64,000 bases of DNA from Terfezia claveryi (Eukaryota > Ascomycota > Pezizomycetes > Pezizales > Pezizaceae): NCBI GenBank assembly GCA_015179025.1, contig WHUX01000019.1, forward strand, positions 372,001 to 436,000. Direction: 5' to 3'. Position 1 is the first letter of the stretch. The number at the start of each line of letters is the position of its first letter. Positions 21,680 to 32,783 of this stretch are shown in pieces. Under the pieces are notes generated by a model. The model ran no database searches. It was not told the DNA's origin and saw nothing but the letters and a program-made list of their open reading frames with translations. Made by a program: the position numbers and the translations under genes.

Positions 21680-24432
21680 TTAACCTGCATAGGGCCCTTC
21701 CTCCAGCCCCTTCTTGTCCTTCAGGTCTTCCACCACCATCCTTGCCACCTTTTTTAGGAACACCCTCTCATCAACTTCCCTGTACTTATCCCATCTATCC
21801 AATCCATCCTTGCCCTTTATTGAGAGACTATCGTATCCTGACTTGATCACCTCACTTACTTGCTGTGGGCTCAAGTTCTTCGACTTTGACTTGGCAGGTT
21901 TAGATGTGTAGTCTGCTATGAGACGATTATAGTGCTCACTGACCGATATGAGCACCGGAATAGATGAATCAGGGCGTACAGAGAGTTTGTCTAAAGTGGG
22001 ATGTCAGTACGGATGGCCCAGCTGAAGCCAGGTAGGACAAACATCCTGTCACAAGCTCATACACTTCACATTATACCTGTTGGTGCCAGGTGTGAAACAG
22101 GAATTGGGGATTGTAATGGGGAGACAGCTGGGGCATAAGGGAATTGATGTAGGGGAACGCATAAAAGCGTCACATAGCCTATGGGCAAAGAGCGGAGAAA
22201 AGTATGTAGTCATGGAAAATTAGGTCGAAAACTTACATGCATCAGAAAATTTTGTCAAAATATCACCGGTCTCAACCAGTTTATAGAAGAGATCGTCATA
22301 ATCCGCTGCACCAGGAAGGAACGAATCTCCAGATGATAATGCCAAGGCAACGAGGTTAACAAGGTTGTGAATCAGGTCATGGATATGATGGAGTTCCTGG
22401 AGGTCGGTGGAATAAACGGTGAGAAAGCGGATGAAGGAGAGAATGCTCCGCCAGAGTTCAGACCAGTGGTATTCTGGGACATAACAGTTAGCCAAAACCC
22501 AATAAAGAAATAATCATATACACATACCTAATCGAGTACGTGTCCGGATGAGGTAGGAAAGTGCACGTTGCAAAATGGCAATGCACAATCTGCCGACCTG
22601 TCAGTAAATTCGCCCAACTGGGGTGATTGTATGAACTGACTAACATGTAAAAATCCACATCCAATTTCTTCTTTAGGTTGTGATTGATACCATCAATCAC
22701 TGTGTCAATAACTGCGGTGATTAATAATCTACTGTTTCGCACTATTGGTAGATGTGGCTGCCTCTGACGGCAGAGCCGTACCCGCCTCTTGTTCTCCTCA
22801 CTAGTTAGATGCTTGCACAAACCTTGATCTTCAAGCAGTATTCGCAATACTAAAAGGTTCGTGCGGGCGTAATAGGTAGTCCGGGGTGATCGATGTGCGT
22901 GTTGTACGAGATAAGACGTAAAAGATATGTAGGCGCAAATTGCGGATTCTGCCACAAGTGTTAGACACGTTATGCAGCATTAGGTAGGCATTGCCCCATA
23001 CCCTCAGTACCAGGCTCTTGGTGTGCTATTAGTTGATAGCAAAACAACTTATTCGCATTCGCAAAATCGTATGTAGGTAGCAAAATAGCAGCTTTCGAGC
23101 TTGGCCTATTATTAGATCAAATGGTTAGAAATATACTTTATACATCAATGTGTACTCACAGTGTATCAAATGCAAGTTTAATTGCTTCAGGATTGGTTGG
23201 GGGTGGCGGAGTTTTGGGCTTCTGGATCCCGGATATCGTGCCCAGGCCTACGTATGACAAGACGCCTCCGAGTGACCAGCCATCCGGTAAGTCATCTTGA
23301 ATCATAATATAATCGGCACGGGCTTGTGAGCTTGCTATGCCTATCTCTCTGACAATCCTCTTGATGGTGGCGTCGTTAACGAAGTCGGCAAGTCGTAGCT
23401 GATATGGATTCTGAAACTCAAACTTGTTATCTGTAATTCAAGACATATTAGCGGAGAAGACTACCGAAATTTTCATATAACTCTTACAGTTTGCAAGTAT
23501 ACCCAGTAGTACGAAGGGATCATATGTAATCAACTGCGTTTCTGGATCATTGATGAACTGTACATTCTCGCATCAGCATGTACCTCGATGTTGCGGGCCG
23601 ACGCCAGATCCCTACCTTCACTAGAGCTGGAAAGAAATCCCTATGCGTGAAATATGACAACAATCCGGTCTGGAATCCACCACAGGCTACACACAGTGCT
23701 GTCTGTATTGCCTTGTATCGCAACTCAACTACTCACGTGCACACTGTCCATCAATAAGGGGACCCCACTCTGCCAAAAAAAAAAGGCAAGACCCTGTTTG
23801 GGGACTGTGACTATCTCGTACCAGTTCGACCATTTTTGATGATATTATCCAACGAGGCAACAAAGTCGGTGAATATGCTGTCGACATAATCTAACCCGGT
23901 GAGTAATGCTATGATATCTGAACTGATATTTGTGTATCGTTTCGACAGAATTTCGCGGAGGAATACATTCAGGGTCTAAAGATATAGATAGTTAGGAGCC
24001 GAAAAGTACAAATTCGAAGAATTCTCTCACATCTAAAGCAATCTCATCTTGTGGGCCTATTTCACTTCGAACACCACTCACAGCCCGCCGGAATAGTTCC
24101 CTCGTTTGTGGCTATGCCTTGCCATTAGTCCAATTGACTTTTAAGCTTTCGTTCCTCGGACAGGCCTACTTGTAGATGTAGCAGATCGTCACTGCTCAAC
24201 GGTCGCAATATTTCCACCATCCCTGGAGGGTGGCACTTTAGTAAAAAGAATTCTGTCCAAAAGCCCTCGGATTTCTCTGCTTCATAGCCTTCCTGAAACG
24301 TTACCAGGTCAGTCAGTTTTAGTGTGCGTTGTGAAGTTCGGCGGGATGGACCTTAAAGAGGCTCTCGTATAGAGCTGCTATCTTAGGCCGGAAGCTTGGG
24401 CGAGCCTGTTGTGTAAGCGGCGACTGTTCCAT
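21680..24432 (-). CDS. Armadillo-like helical protein of the ARMH3 (DUF1741) family
   Basis: Multi-exon orthologue of human ARMH3/C10orf76, a Golgi-associated regulator of PI4KB; the fungal role is uncharacterised. It starts MEQSPLTQQARPSFRPKIAA at 24432. Exon 2 gives EGFWTEFFLLKCHPPGMVEI. Then come TRELFRRAVSGVRSEIG, FLREILSKRYTNISSDIIAL, and ALCVACGGFQTGLLSYFTHRDFFPALVK in separate exons. Near the C-terminus is YHWSELWRSILSFIRFL...SFLPGAADYDDLFYKL, matching the most conserved DUF1741 segment. It ends LKDKKGLEEGPYAG at 21680. About ten short introns are present; I did not fix every boundary. The first donor is an unusual GTCCAT. The start lies about 150 bp from a MITE. Confidence 0.82.
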
Positions 24433-24585
24433 GATGTGTGAAAGGTTCAGTCACCCTGAAGCACCAGGAATTGTGTTGCTGTAGAATATTAGGATATCAA
24501 TAACTGGTTTAAACTGGTGCATGGATCTGCCTAGCCCCTGGCACACACGTGCGCTCTCTTACCTAAGTGGACTAACAACCAGCTA

Positions 24586-24743
24586 CCGCATCTACTGGTG
24601 TATAACGATCCTTGTCAGTTTAAAGACATAGGTCGAGCTTATGCAGTAAAGGTGATAAAATAGGTGGATGGTAACAAGCTCACTGAGGTATAATGGTCCT
24701 GTCAGTTAAACTGACAAGGATCGTTGTTCGCCAGTGGATGCGG
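24586..24743. mobile_element. MITE, copy 2, inverted relative to copy 1
   Basis: 158 bp flanked by TA (24584-24585 and 24744-24745). Its left arm, including TATAACGATCCTTGTCAGTT and the inner GGTCGAGCTTATGCAGTAAA, is the reverse complement of the right arm of the copy at 18834. Its right arm ends GCCAGTGGATGCGG. The middle differs: copy 2 has GATGGTAACAAGCTCACTGA in place of the copy 1 centre. It sits in the upstream region of the ARMH3-like gene. Confidence 0.9.
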
Positions 24744-24934
24744 TACCGGTTTGTCTACCCCGATTTGCGACAGACTTGTTTGCGGTCGCTCTGGCCCTGA
24801 ATATTCACTAGCGATGTACTTTGCAACTTAATTGATTTGCTGAATTATAGAAAAACAGAGAGGTAATGTAAAATTTATTCCACCGCCATATTCATAAACG
24901 CTCCAAGCCCTATAAGAAAATCCCTAGAAATACT

Positions 24935-27900
24935 TTATGGCGTCACTCTGCTCATATCGATCAATCGCTTCACACCAGTCATCCAGTTTGTGCATTCCTC
25001 AGTTTTGTGGGTGACAAGATCCAAATGGATATTGTGGGCAGTCGTATAATCCCGAGCAGCCACCGCTGTAATATATTAGTATCAGAATGAATGTTACCGG
25101 AAAATACATACCTTGTGCTAAGCTTAGCATGTTGGCCAGTGTGTCGGCACTCAGTAGTTCTTCATTATTGATGTGGTCGAACAGAATATTAAGTCTCTTC
25201 TCTGTATCCTGAACTTGGCGCTTGTGGGAGGGCTGTTTCCAAGTGGTGATTAGTGCCCACCCTCTGCTTTATTCCAATGAATAAGAACTTACTGGTGCTA
25301 CTGCCTTCACCCGGTTCATGTCGGCACTAAGTAACTCATGAATAGGTCTATACAGCTCTGGAATGTGGGTTCGGTCACCGCGTGCTGAAATAGCATTCGT
25401 TAATATTATGCTCTCTATGGGGGGTATAGAACAACATACGGTGTTTCGCAGGTGGTGGTGGTGCTGTTGTTTCAACCTTTGACGGAGTGACAACCTCTGA
25501 TTGCTGAGTATCTGGCCTGGAACCTTTAACACCAGCAGGGGGTGGTCCGTAACTACCCACATTTGTGGCGGGTGCTGTTTGAGTAGGTATATAGGGAGTT
25601 TGAGATTGTGTTACTGTAGCAGGAGGTGGTGCGTACTGAGTAGATGTGGTTGCAGCCGGTGATGAATAAGTCTGACCAGCCACGGGGGGTGCACCTAGTG
25701 GGGGCCGTGCCGCGTATTGGCTTTGTCCGGCAGGAGGTGCTGGTGGCAACGATTGGCGGGGAGGTGGTGCTGCCACAGCCTGTGGCAGTGGGTTTGCTGC
25801 ATACCTAGTTGCTAATGTAGGGTGATTGTAAGAGCTCACTACGGTAGGTGGAGGCCCATATTGCGACGAAGGCTGTGAAGGTGGATACCCAGGCTGTGAC
25901 GCTAGAGGACTTTGAACACCATACTGTGTCGGGGTTGCTGCACGTTGTGGTGGTGCAAAATTCTTGGGCGGAGGTGGTGGAGGGGCACGACCTGAGGGTC
26001 CGGGCGGAGGCGGCCCAAATGGAGCTGAAGCTTGTGGAGGCGATGGAACCGCAGCACCCGGGAATGGTGACGTTATCGGTGCCTGAGTGCTTGCGGGCGT
26101 TCCTCGACGGGACAGGTTGGTGACAATGGGTGTGTCATTCCAGTTGGGAAGATCAGTTCGCTTAGATGGTGGCACCATGGCAGAGACTGGTGGAGTGAAA
26201 GTCCTTGGTGGTGGTGGTTGGCCAAAGGTGTTGTGCGGATTGTAGAACTGATTGGTACCTCCGTATGTCGTTGGTGAGGGCTGAGCAGCTTGAGCCGGCT
26301 GGTATGGATTAAAAACATATCCAGACTGGGTTTGAACCTTGGGAGGAGCATAAGCGCCGGTACCAGTGGGGCCTGGTGGGGCATATTGGTTCGAGGCGAC
26401 AGGCGGCACGGTAGTGGGTGGCTGGTAAGACGTCCCAGTGGTAGGTGGCTGATAGGACGTAGGTGGTTGGTAAGGCGTCCCAGTGGTAGGTGGCTGATAT
26501 GTGGTTCTAGTTGCTTGATATTGTGTAGTAGGAGTGACCGCAGGTGGTTGTCTGGCAGGTTGTTGGGTACGTGTTTGTGTACCAGGGGAAGTGGTGGCCT
26601 TCTTTGTAGCTTCCTTGACCCTGTTCCGGGAAACAGTCGCAGCTGGGTAGTCTAGCGGTAAAAGATTTAGATATTTCTCTGCGACATCTAGATAGCCATG
26701 AGCCGCAACAACATCTGCGTATTCACAGTATTTCTCGTAAAGACTGCCTAGCTTCCAGTTCCCGGATAAGTTCAGTTCCTTGTCTTGGAATTTGATTGCT
26801 TGTCTGAACACTGTTACTTTCTCGATGAACCCTTGCAACGAGCGGACGTGGATAGAAAAGCTGGAGTCACCAGAAGGATTCTGTAGATCGGCGGATTCCA
26901 CCTCATGAAGCTCCTCAATCCAGATACCAACCACCTTCTCCAGCTTCGCACCAGCGATAAAGCAGATGGAGGCGGCTGCTCTCTGTTTGACGTTACTGCA
27001 ATTATCTCGTGATTCTTCTAAAAGCCGGTCTCCAAGCACCTCACAAAGGTCTTCAAATTCCTCCTCATTCGCGAATGTGATCAATGTGACCATCACCTCC
27101 TTCCAGTTAGCCAAATCGGCATTATATACCAAATCCCACATGTTCTTTCCAATTACAGAAGCAAGCACACGAAGGTAATTTGGTCCCTTGGATTTCTTCG
27201 TGAGGTATGCAGTGCGGACCTTCTCAGTACATTTGTCTCCTCCGCAGACAGCAAGCATGAATGCGTCAGACATACGGTCTTCCTTCAAGCAAATGTCCAC
27301 GGCTTTCTCAAATTGGCCCAATAGGAGTGCTTTAGTGATTTGTTTATCTGATTCTGATTCATCACCACTGTAAATATGGAATGGGTTATTCGTTCGAGCA
27401 CCACGAGTAGAGGGTAAGGATGCAAGGTCTGAGAGGAAAAATTCTGAATCCGCATTACTATCTGAAAAGAACGAGGAAAGTCGCTTGCCCTTTGCTGAAT
27501 CGGATCCATTCGGTTGAGGAAGACTGTCTGTGTTTGTGTCCTTTGCTTCCACATCCGTTGTTCCGTCTTCTTCACACTCATCCCCAAATCCAAGATATTC
27601 TCGCAGTCTGGTCCTCGGATTGGCGTCTACGAGAGACTTCAGTACATTCCACACTCCCTTCTCTGCCTCTGACTTTGCCTCCTTTGTACGTGACTCTGCA
27701 ATACTGCCAAGACTGTCTTTCTTCAGTGCTTCTTCGAAGCCAACTGCGGCTTCACTGACCCCTGTTTCAACTTCAAACTTGGAAATCGTGACCTTGGACC
27801 GCCTGGATTGACCGGCTTGCGCTTCTAAAGCACCGAAATGTACCAGCTTCCCCCCAAACCCGAAAGAGGCACCGGCTGGGACTTCGAGCCATTTTGGAGT

Positions 27901-29295
27901 TTTCTTCAGAGAGAAAGAGGGGCCTTGCGGGTCCACGCTTGCTTGATTGAAGAAGTCCTCTCCATCCAAGTTTGCAGTGGCAGCATCAGGCCTGTTTGCG
28001 TCAGCCTTGCAAGTTTGTAATGTGTGCACCGCTATCTTCCCATCAAAAGAAGCAGTAGCCAGAAGACTCGGATTTGTAGGATTCCATCTCGTCTGGTACG
28101 TCCAGTTTGTGACCACTGGAAATTCGCCCAAAATATCTCCGGTTTGAGGATTCCAGCAGATAGTCCTATTGTCTTTTCCTGAGGAGAGCAGCAAGTCCGT
28201 ATCCTGTTTACACCATGAGAGAGAGAGCACCCCATCTTGGTGCCCAGACAAAGTCTACGCACTAGATTAGTACAGAAGCTACAAAAGAGAGAAGGTGGAT
28301 GAACCCTTTCTGGTGCATTCGAATTTCGTAAGTCCCAGACCAGAATCACGGGGTTGGTCTCATCCGGGATTGCAGTGATTAGTTTGGTTGCCTGCAGCTC
28401 CAAAGATTAATATATCAATTTTAGGTGCAGGGAGATTGGGACGTCACATTTTCGGGGTGCCATGCAACCGCACTGACAGCTTTCCTGCCCAAGTTACTCA
28501 AGGTAAGAGACTCCCGCTTAGTTTTAACATCCCACACAGTAACGAATCCTCCGTTTCCCGCTGTAGCAAGAATGTGAGGAATCTTTTTATTCCAGTCGAC
28601 GGAGTCAAGATCATCTGCCCGTGAGGTCCTGTTACCAAGCGAGAAAGGATTTTCGATGTTATTGAGGTCCCAGATGTAAATCTACACTTCCATGAGTCTG
28701 TGTAAGTCTGTGTCTCGTAAATGTATCTTCCATAGATAATTCCCACCTCTCCCTTAGCCCCACCAGTGAGAAGCAGCTCCGATTTGAATGGATTAAACTG
28801 GAGTGACTTAACGGGCCCTGAATGCTTTGTGGTCGACGATAAGAGAGCGTCCCTGGGGGCGACAATAAGCTACAGCTTCATCGTGGGGTGAATCCATGTT
28901 GGTATTTAATACCCAGAACCATCCAGCAACACATCTGCGTTCCACAAATCGAGAGCTCCACTCTCTAAAGCTCCTGCTATAATTCCCCTCGGTCTTTCGT
29001 TTGATACTCTGCCCCAGGCGATGTCATAAAATCTATGGCTGAAATTAGTTGAATCCCAAGCGGAACAAATTTAGCGTTCGACGTACCTTGATTCAGTATT
29101 CATCGACGCCCGGGGAGACAACTCCAGGCCGGCTTGTCCATTCTGTAAGTCCAAGTCCCAGAGCTCTAACTGAGTAGTATTGGAGAAATCCGCGTCAACA
29201 GCACCGGCCACTGTTCCAGTTGCAATAATAGGTAAATGTGCTCCCGGAGACCAAGCAAAAGTGCTTGTCCGAGGAATTTCCCGTAGCCTGACCAT
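24935..29295 (-). CDS. SEC31: COPII outer coat protein Sec31
   Basis: Outer-cage subunit of COPII vesicles budding from the ER; binds Sec13 and Sec23. The N-terminus at 29295 reads [21 protein letters not shown] seven-bladed WD40 propeller follows over several short exons ([71 protein letters not shown]), then the large exon 28251-about 25430 ([13 protein letters not shown]...). That exon also carries the alpha-solenoid (ACE1) region ([20 protein letters not shown]) and a very Pro/Gln-rich linker of about 350 residues with [13 protein letters not shown] repeats. The C-terminal exons encode the SRA1-like helical domain ([39 protein letters not shown]). Total is about 1,250 aa, usual for Sec31. 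Confidence 0.95.
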
Positions 29296-29499
29296 GTTAT
29301 ATTTAGCCCCTCCTTATTATCCAGTCGGTATTGGTGGAGTTATGGAAGTTCACTGGCGTGAGCCCCAGTGGAATCTAGGATAGGGGAGATCTATTAAACA
29401 GGTACGAGGCACAACAATTGGGGTCTGTGAAGATCTTGCAATTGAATTGTATTGATGGGTTAGTTGTTAACGTCGTTGGACTGCTATCGAGAGGACAGA

Positions 29500-29865
29500 C
29501 AAGCGTTTATGTCCCTGCTTGGCAAGTATGGTTTATGCGGTATAGCCACGAAACTCACATGTCACGTGTGTGATATTGGTTGTACGTTTGATGATCTCCT
29601 CCTCTGCAATTTGCAACAAGTCCAGTGTGTCTTCATACTCATCGCTACTTACCAACCTCTAGCAACAGCCTGCATGTTTATAATGCTAGGAAGCAAGCTC
29701 TCCAAGTGGCCCTGCCTTCCACGAACATCCCGTCGGATAAGTATTCCTTCTACAGCAGCCTGTAGCTTTGCCCAAGCATCCTTCTTATCTTCAAGTGCAC
29801 TCTTAACCGCATCCACGGCTGCGCGTAAAAGAATTACCAGTGAGTTCACGTATGGTTTGTGTCAT
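29500..29865 (-). other. Possible small gene or remnant, minus strand
   Basis: A 66-codon open frame (29849-29649) encodes a helical, Glu/Lys-rich segment (AVDAVKSALEDKKDAWAKLQ, then RQGHLESLLPSIINMQAVAR). A second in-phase-shifted stretch downstream (DEYEDTLDLLQIAEEEIIKR) also looks coding and is separated by a GTAAGTAG donor-like site. No acceptor joins them cleanly, and no ATG is in frame with the first segment. It could be a small coiled-coil gene with an undetected first exon overlapping the plus-strand locus at 29894, or a decayed gene. Family not recognised. Confidence 0.25.
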
Positions 29866-29893
29866 TTACTATTGGTTAGCAGGACTTGTTACG

Positions 29894-30607
29894 ATGGGAG
29901 ACGAAACCACGAGCCCGAAGAAGCGAAAGCCGAAGTATAATACTGCATATTGGAACATGTCCAAGCAGGCCACCGAAAAAAGGTTACAAGTTCAGAATCA
30001 GTAATTTCATAATAGCATCAATCCCTATTGAAGAAGTATTTCATCAAAGAGGAAAAGCGAAGTACGATGTGTCGGACACAAAGGAAAAGGTTTACGCCAG
30101 ACTAGTCGAATATCTTGAATATATATCCTTCGATTTCGGAAGACGATTTTACAGAGTCCATTGTCTCAATGCGGTCTTGCTTCCAACACTTTCAGAATTT
30201 AGGCGTAAAAGTCAACGCAGTGATCTGAAGCTATACAAAGAGAAGGGGATTTTATCTATTGATGAAGACACCGGCAGAAAGGAAGAGTTTGTCGTCATGG
30301 ACTTATATCGCCGGAAGCAGAGACAGAAGAAAAGGAACGAACGTTTGAATTGGTGATCGAAAGGAAGAGATCTAGTTTTACTTGCGCATTAAGGCAGTTG
30401 TTGCTTGTGCTCAAGGATATGTGGGATACAAATGGGGGGAAAGGCGTAGTTGCTACAACTGGAGAAGATTGGCAGATGGTCTCATATAATGGAAAGGATA
30501 AATTCTCGGTATTGTTTCCAAGTATGAAACACGGGAAGGAAAGAGAAATGGATAGGGAATTCTCGGTTATTGTGGATCTCATGTATAATTGGAAGAAGGG
30601 TGTGTGA
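29894..30607 (+). CDS. Hypothetical protein, uncertain exons
   Basis: Unrecognised. The start MGDETTSPKKRKPKYNTAYW (29894) has a basic, nuclear-signal-like N-terminus. Downstream are a segment reading SNILNIYPSISEDDFTESIV, then SMRSCFQHFQNLGVKVN, and a C-terminal part ISPEAETEEKERTFELVIER, TCALRQLLLVLKDMWDTN and KFSVLFPSMKHGKE, ending at the stop 30605-30607. A 58-bp intron (GTGATC...CCGGCAG, ending at 30277) joins the second and third parts in phase. The first intron is ambiguous (donor GTTCAG or GTAATT; acceptor ACTAG). The CCAGACTAG at the proposed acceptor resembles the dispersed repeat core, possibly by chance. Confidence 0.4.
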
Positions 30608-31115
30608 AAACTAGGGAGTTTGCCGTATGAGGAGAGGAAGTTAGTTTGACGTTTGGCGGTAGCTTTTGATTTGTTAAACGTATCTATTTTTTGTTTGTTT
30701 TACTTGGATTATGTTTGGGGTGTCGGGAGGCGCAGGTATAGGAGGTTTCGGAATAAATATTCCGAGTGAAAGGTGGTAGCCAGTGTGTTAATGCTGCTTA
30801 TTATTCTCAAGTGGCTCAGTAGGAGGATTAGTGAGAGATGCACTTTAGCGTGCCTGACTGATCAAAGGGGTGCCAACCAGACTAATGTGAGGCCTTTGAA
30901 CCTATGTAATAGGTAAACTGTAGTCTGGTAAACTGCTTAAGGAGGGGCTAGTGCAAGCCAGACTAGGTAAACTGGTGCTTTTCAACCACTAGTTAATATT
31001 TATTCAGATGAGCTACATTACTTTCCATTATCGCGTTGTCGCGTTATCGTGTCTTGAGGCCCCATGTACATAAGTATATGTGAGACTAATATGAATGAAT
31101 ATATGTGGCAGTTGT
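30608..31115. other. Spacer with TAGTCTGG repeats
   Basis: 3' region of the hypothetical gene and of the convergent TMEM135-like gene. It contains a repeat copy at 30872-30884 and the compact inverted pair at 30921-30965. No coding signal. Confidence 0.5.
30921..30965. repeat. 45-bp unit with inverted TAGTCTGG/CCAGACTA ends
   Basis: Begins TAGTCTGGTAAACTGCTTAA and ends GCTAGTGCAAGCCAGACTA. GGTAAACTG lies directly on both sides. That flank also follows other copies (5574-5580; a related form at 42407), so it may be part of the repeat and not a target duplication. A further copy, TGCCAACCAGACTAATG, lies 37 bp to the left. Confidence 0.65.
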
Positions 31116-32356
31116 CTATGCAACGATCCTCCCCAGCACCCTTCCAGTGACGCCCCGAACCCGCACTTTATTGGCTTGAAAAGCAGTCATAACCACCGCG
31201 AAGCTCAAGGCAAAGGCAAGCACTTCTCTCCATTGATGCTTTAAAGATGCTATGTTAGTATAAGGCCTCTGTGAGAAGACAGATTCATGGACACACCTTC
31301 CTTGAATATTTCCTAGGTAAGACTACTCCAAGGGCTTTGGGTGCCACAAAAGCACTCATCTCTGCACGGCGTGCTGGAGATTCAATTAACACGCTCCAGC
31401 CGCACAATGTGCATCCCATCTTCACAATCAGGCCCTTATCCCAGAACATAGGGCTGAGATTGGGGAAAAACCGCGGGCCTAGCCGTGTCCTAGTCAGGCA
31501 TACAGAATAATAGAAAATTGCTACAAAGGCACCCAAGAATGCAGATGATCTCGCTGATTGAAGCAATGCCTGACTGAGGTTTCTGAGGCTGGGCCGGCTG
31601 AGTTTAGCGACTAGGTTTAGAGGAAAATACATCACAAATGCTTTGGTCCAAGAGCTCCAGAACCTCCACACCGCGTGTTTTTCACAGTTATCGGTCCAGC
31701 CACTATGGATTAGCTGCAGGATTATAAGCATATAATAAACTGTGGGGAAACTTGACCAGGAATAACTACCCTACAAGGAATTGGGACTGTTCTTTGTGGG
31801 TCCCCAAGCACCTCAAGAAGCCCCATCCTTTTGCAGTAGGGCCCAAGAAGGTCCGCTTGACCGGTGTCTTCTCCGTATATAAAATCACCACCACGAATGC
31901 GTCTTAGGGCCACAATGAGACGCGAGTCGAGGTTTGACATTCCCGTTATCCATTGATTATATGCCCTAGCTCAATTAGCATCACAAATTAAGGTGCGAAC
32001 TAGGTTAGGAACTACCTTGGAAGCTGTTCTGGTATATAAAACCAGGCAAACATAACGATCCCTGCAGTAAAAGAAAATGTCATGGCATCCGCAAGTTTCC
32101 CAATCCCATCTTCAATTCTCGACCAGGTTCCAGACTCAAGCCTCCGTTTCTTCCTTCTTAACCACAATTCACCAACAAGGACATCAAGAGCCCGCGTTGC
32201 TGCCCAAAAAGTTAAATCCAGTGTTCTACCTGCTGATGCCTCTGGGTAACCGCCATTAAGTAGTTGCAACCCAACAGCGCCGGAAATGAACGAGGCAAAA
32301 AAGTTGGCTATAAGCTTGTGGGTAGTATGGTGCCGGCAATAAGAAAACGACACCAA
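31116..32356 (-). CDS. TMEM135-like integral membrane protein, 5' end unresolved
   Basis: Fungal relative of TMEM135 (peroxisome/mitochondria-linked, Tim17-like membrane protein). Exons from the 3' end: 31238-31116 (HQWREVLAFALSFAVVMTAF...), 31713-31297 (SGWTDNCEKHAVWRFWSSWT; FYYSVCLTRTRLGPRFFP; GLIVKMGCTLCGWSVLIE), 31965-31770 (AYNQWITGMSNLDSRLIVAL...), and 32016 upward (TLDLTFWAATRALDVLVGEL; GKLADAMTFSFTAGIVMFAW). All joins are in phase. The upstream part is unclear: the frame starts with VSFSYCRHHTTHKLIANFFA, no good start is visible, and the N-terminal portion expected in fungal homologues is not found. It is either in undetected exons or lost. The 5' flank holds transposon-like sequence. 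Confidence 0.75.
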
Positions 32357-32648
32357 TTTGATACCTACGAACTAGTCTAACTCCACAACCACAACGTATC
32401 TAAATCATTAAATGAAACCGTATATCGATAGATCCAGGCTTGTAGAAGAGGTCTTCGGTTTCAGATTTAAAATAAGTTGAAAATTGAAGGAGTTATAAGG
32501 GAAAGAAAAGTCAACTTTTGTATGAGAGAATTTGAGAATGTTACATGCCAAGAGGTGCTAAGAGGTAATAGACTAACCTAAATAGGAAAAGATTAAAGAC
32601 TAAGCTAGCTTCCGCCGATGACTTTTATATACACGCTACTTAAAAGCT

Positions 32649-32783
32649 ACTGTTCCATATCCAAGTCCCCTATATCCGAGTGCTCCACTGGCAGCTCAGG
32701 AACCTCCGTCCGATGTCGATGTGCAAGTTGACTGGCATTTGCAGCAGCCCGACACGCTCTCTTCTTCTTAGTCAACCGTGGCA
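32649..32783 (-). other. Small ORF resembling the N-terminus of a transposon protein
   Basis: A short ATG-initiated frame beginning MPRLTKKKRACRAAANASQL and ending in an acidic segment (HSDIGDLDMEQ). A basic opening followed by Ala/Arg-rich helix is common at the N-termini of fungal DDE transposase-type proteins. With no continuation downstream, this is at best a fragment. It lies immediately 5' of the TMEM135-like gene. Confidence 0.25.
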
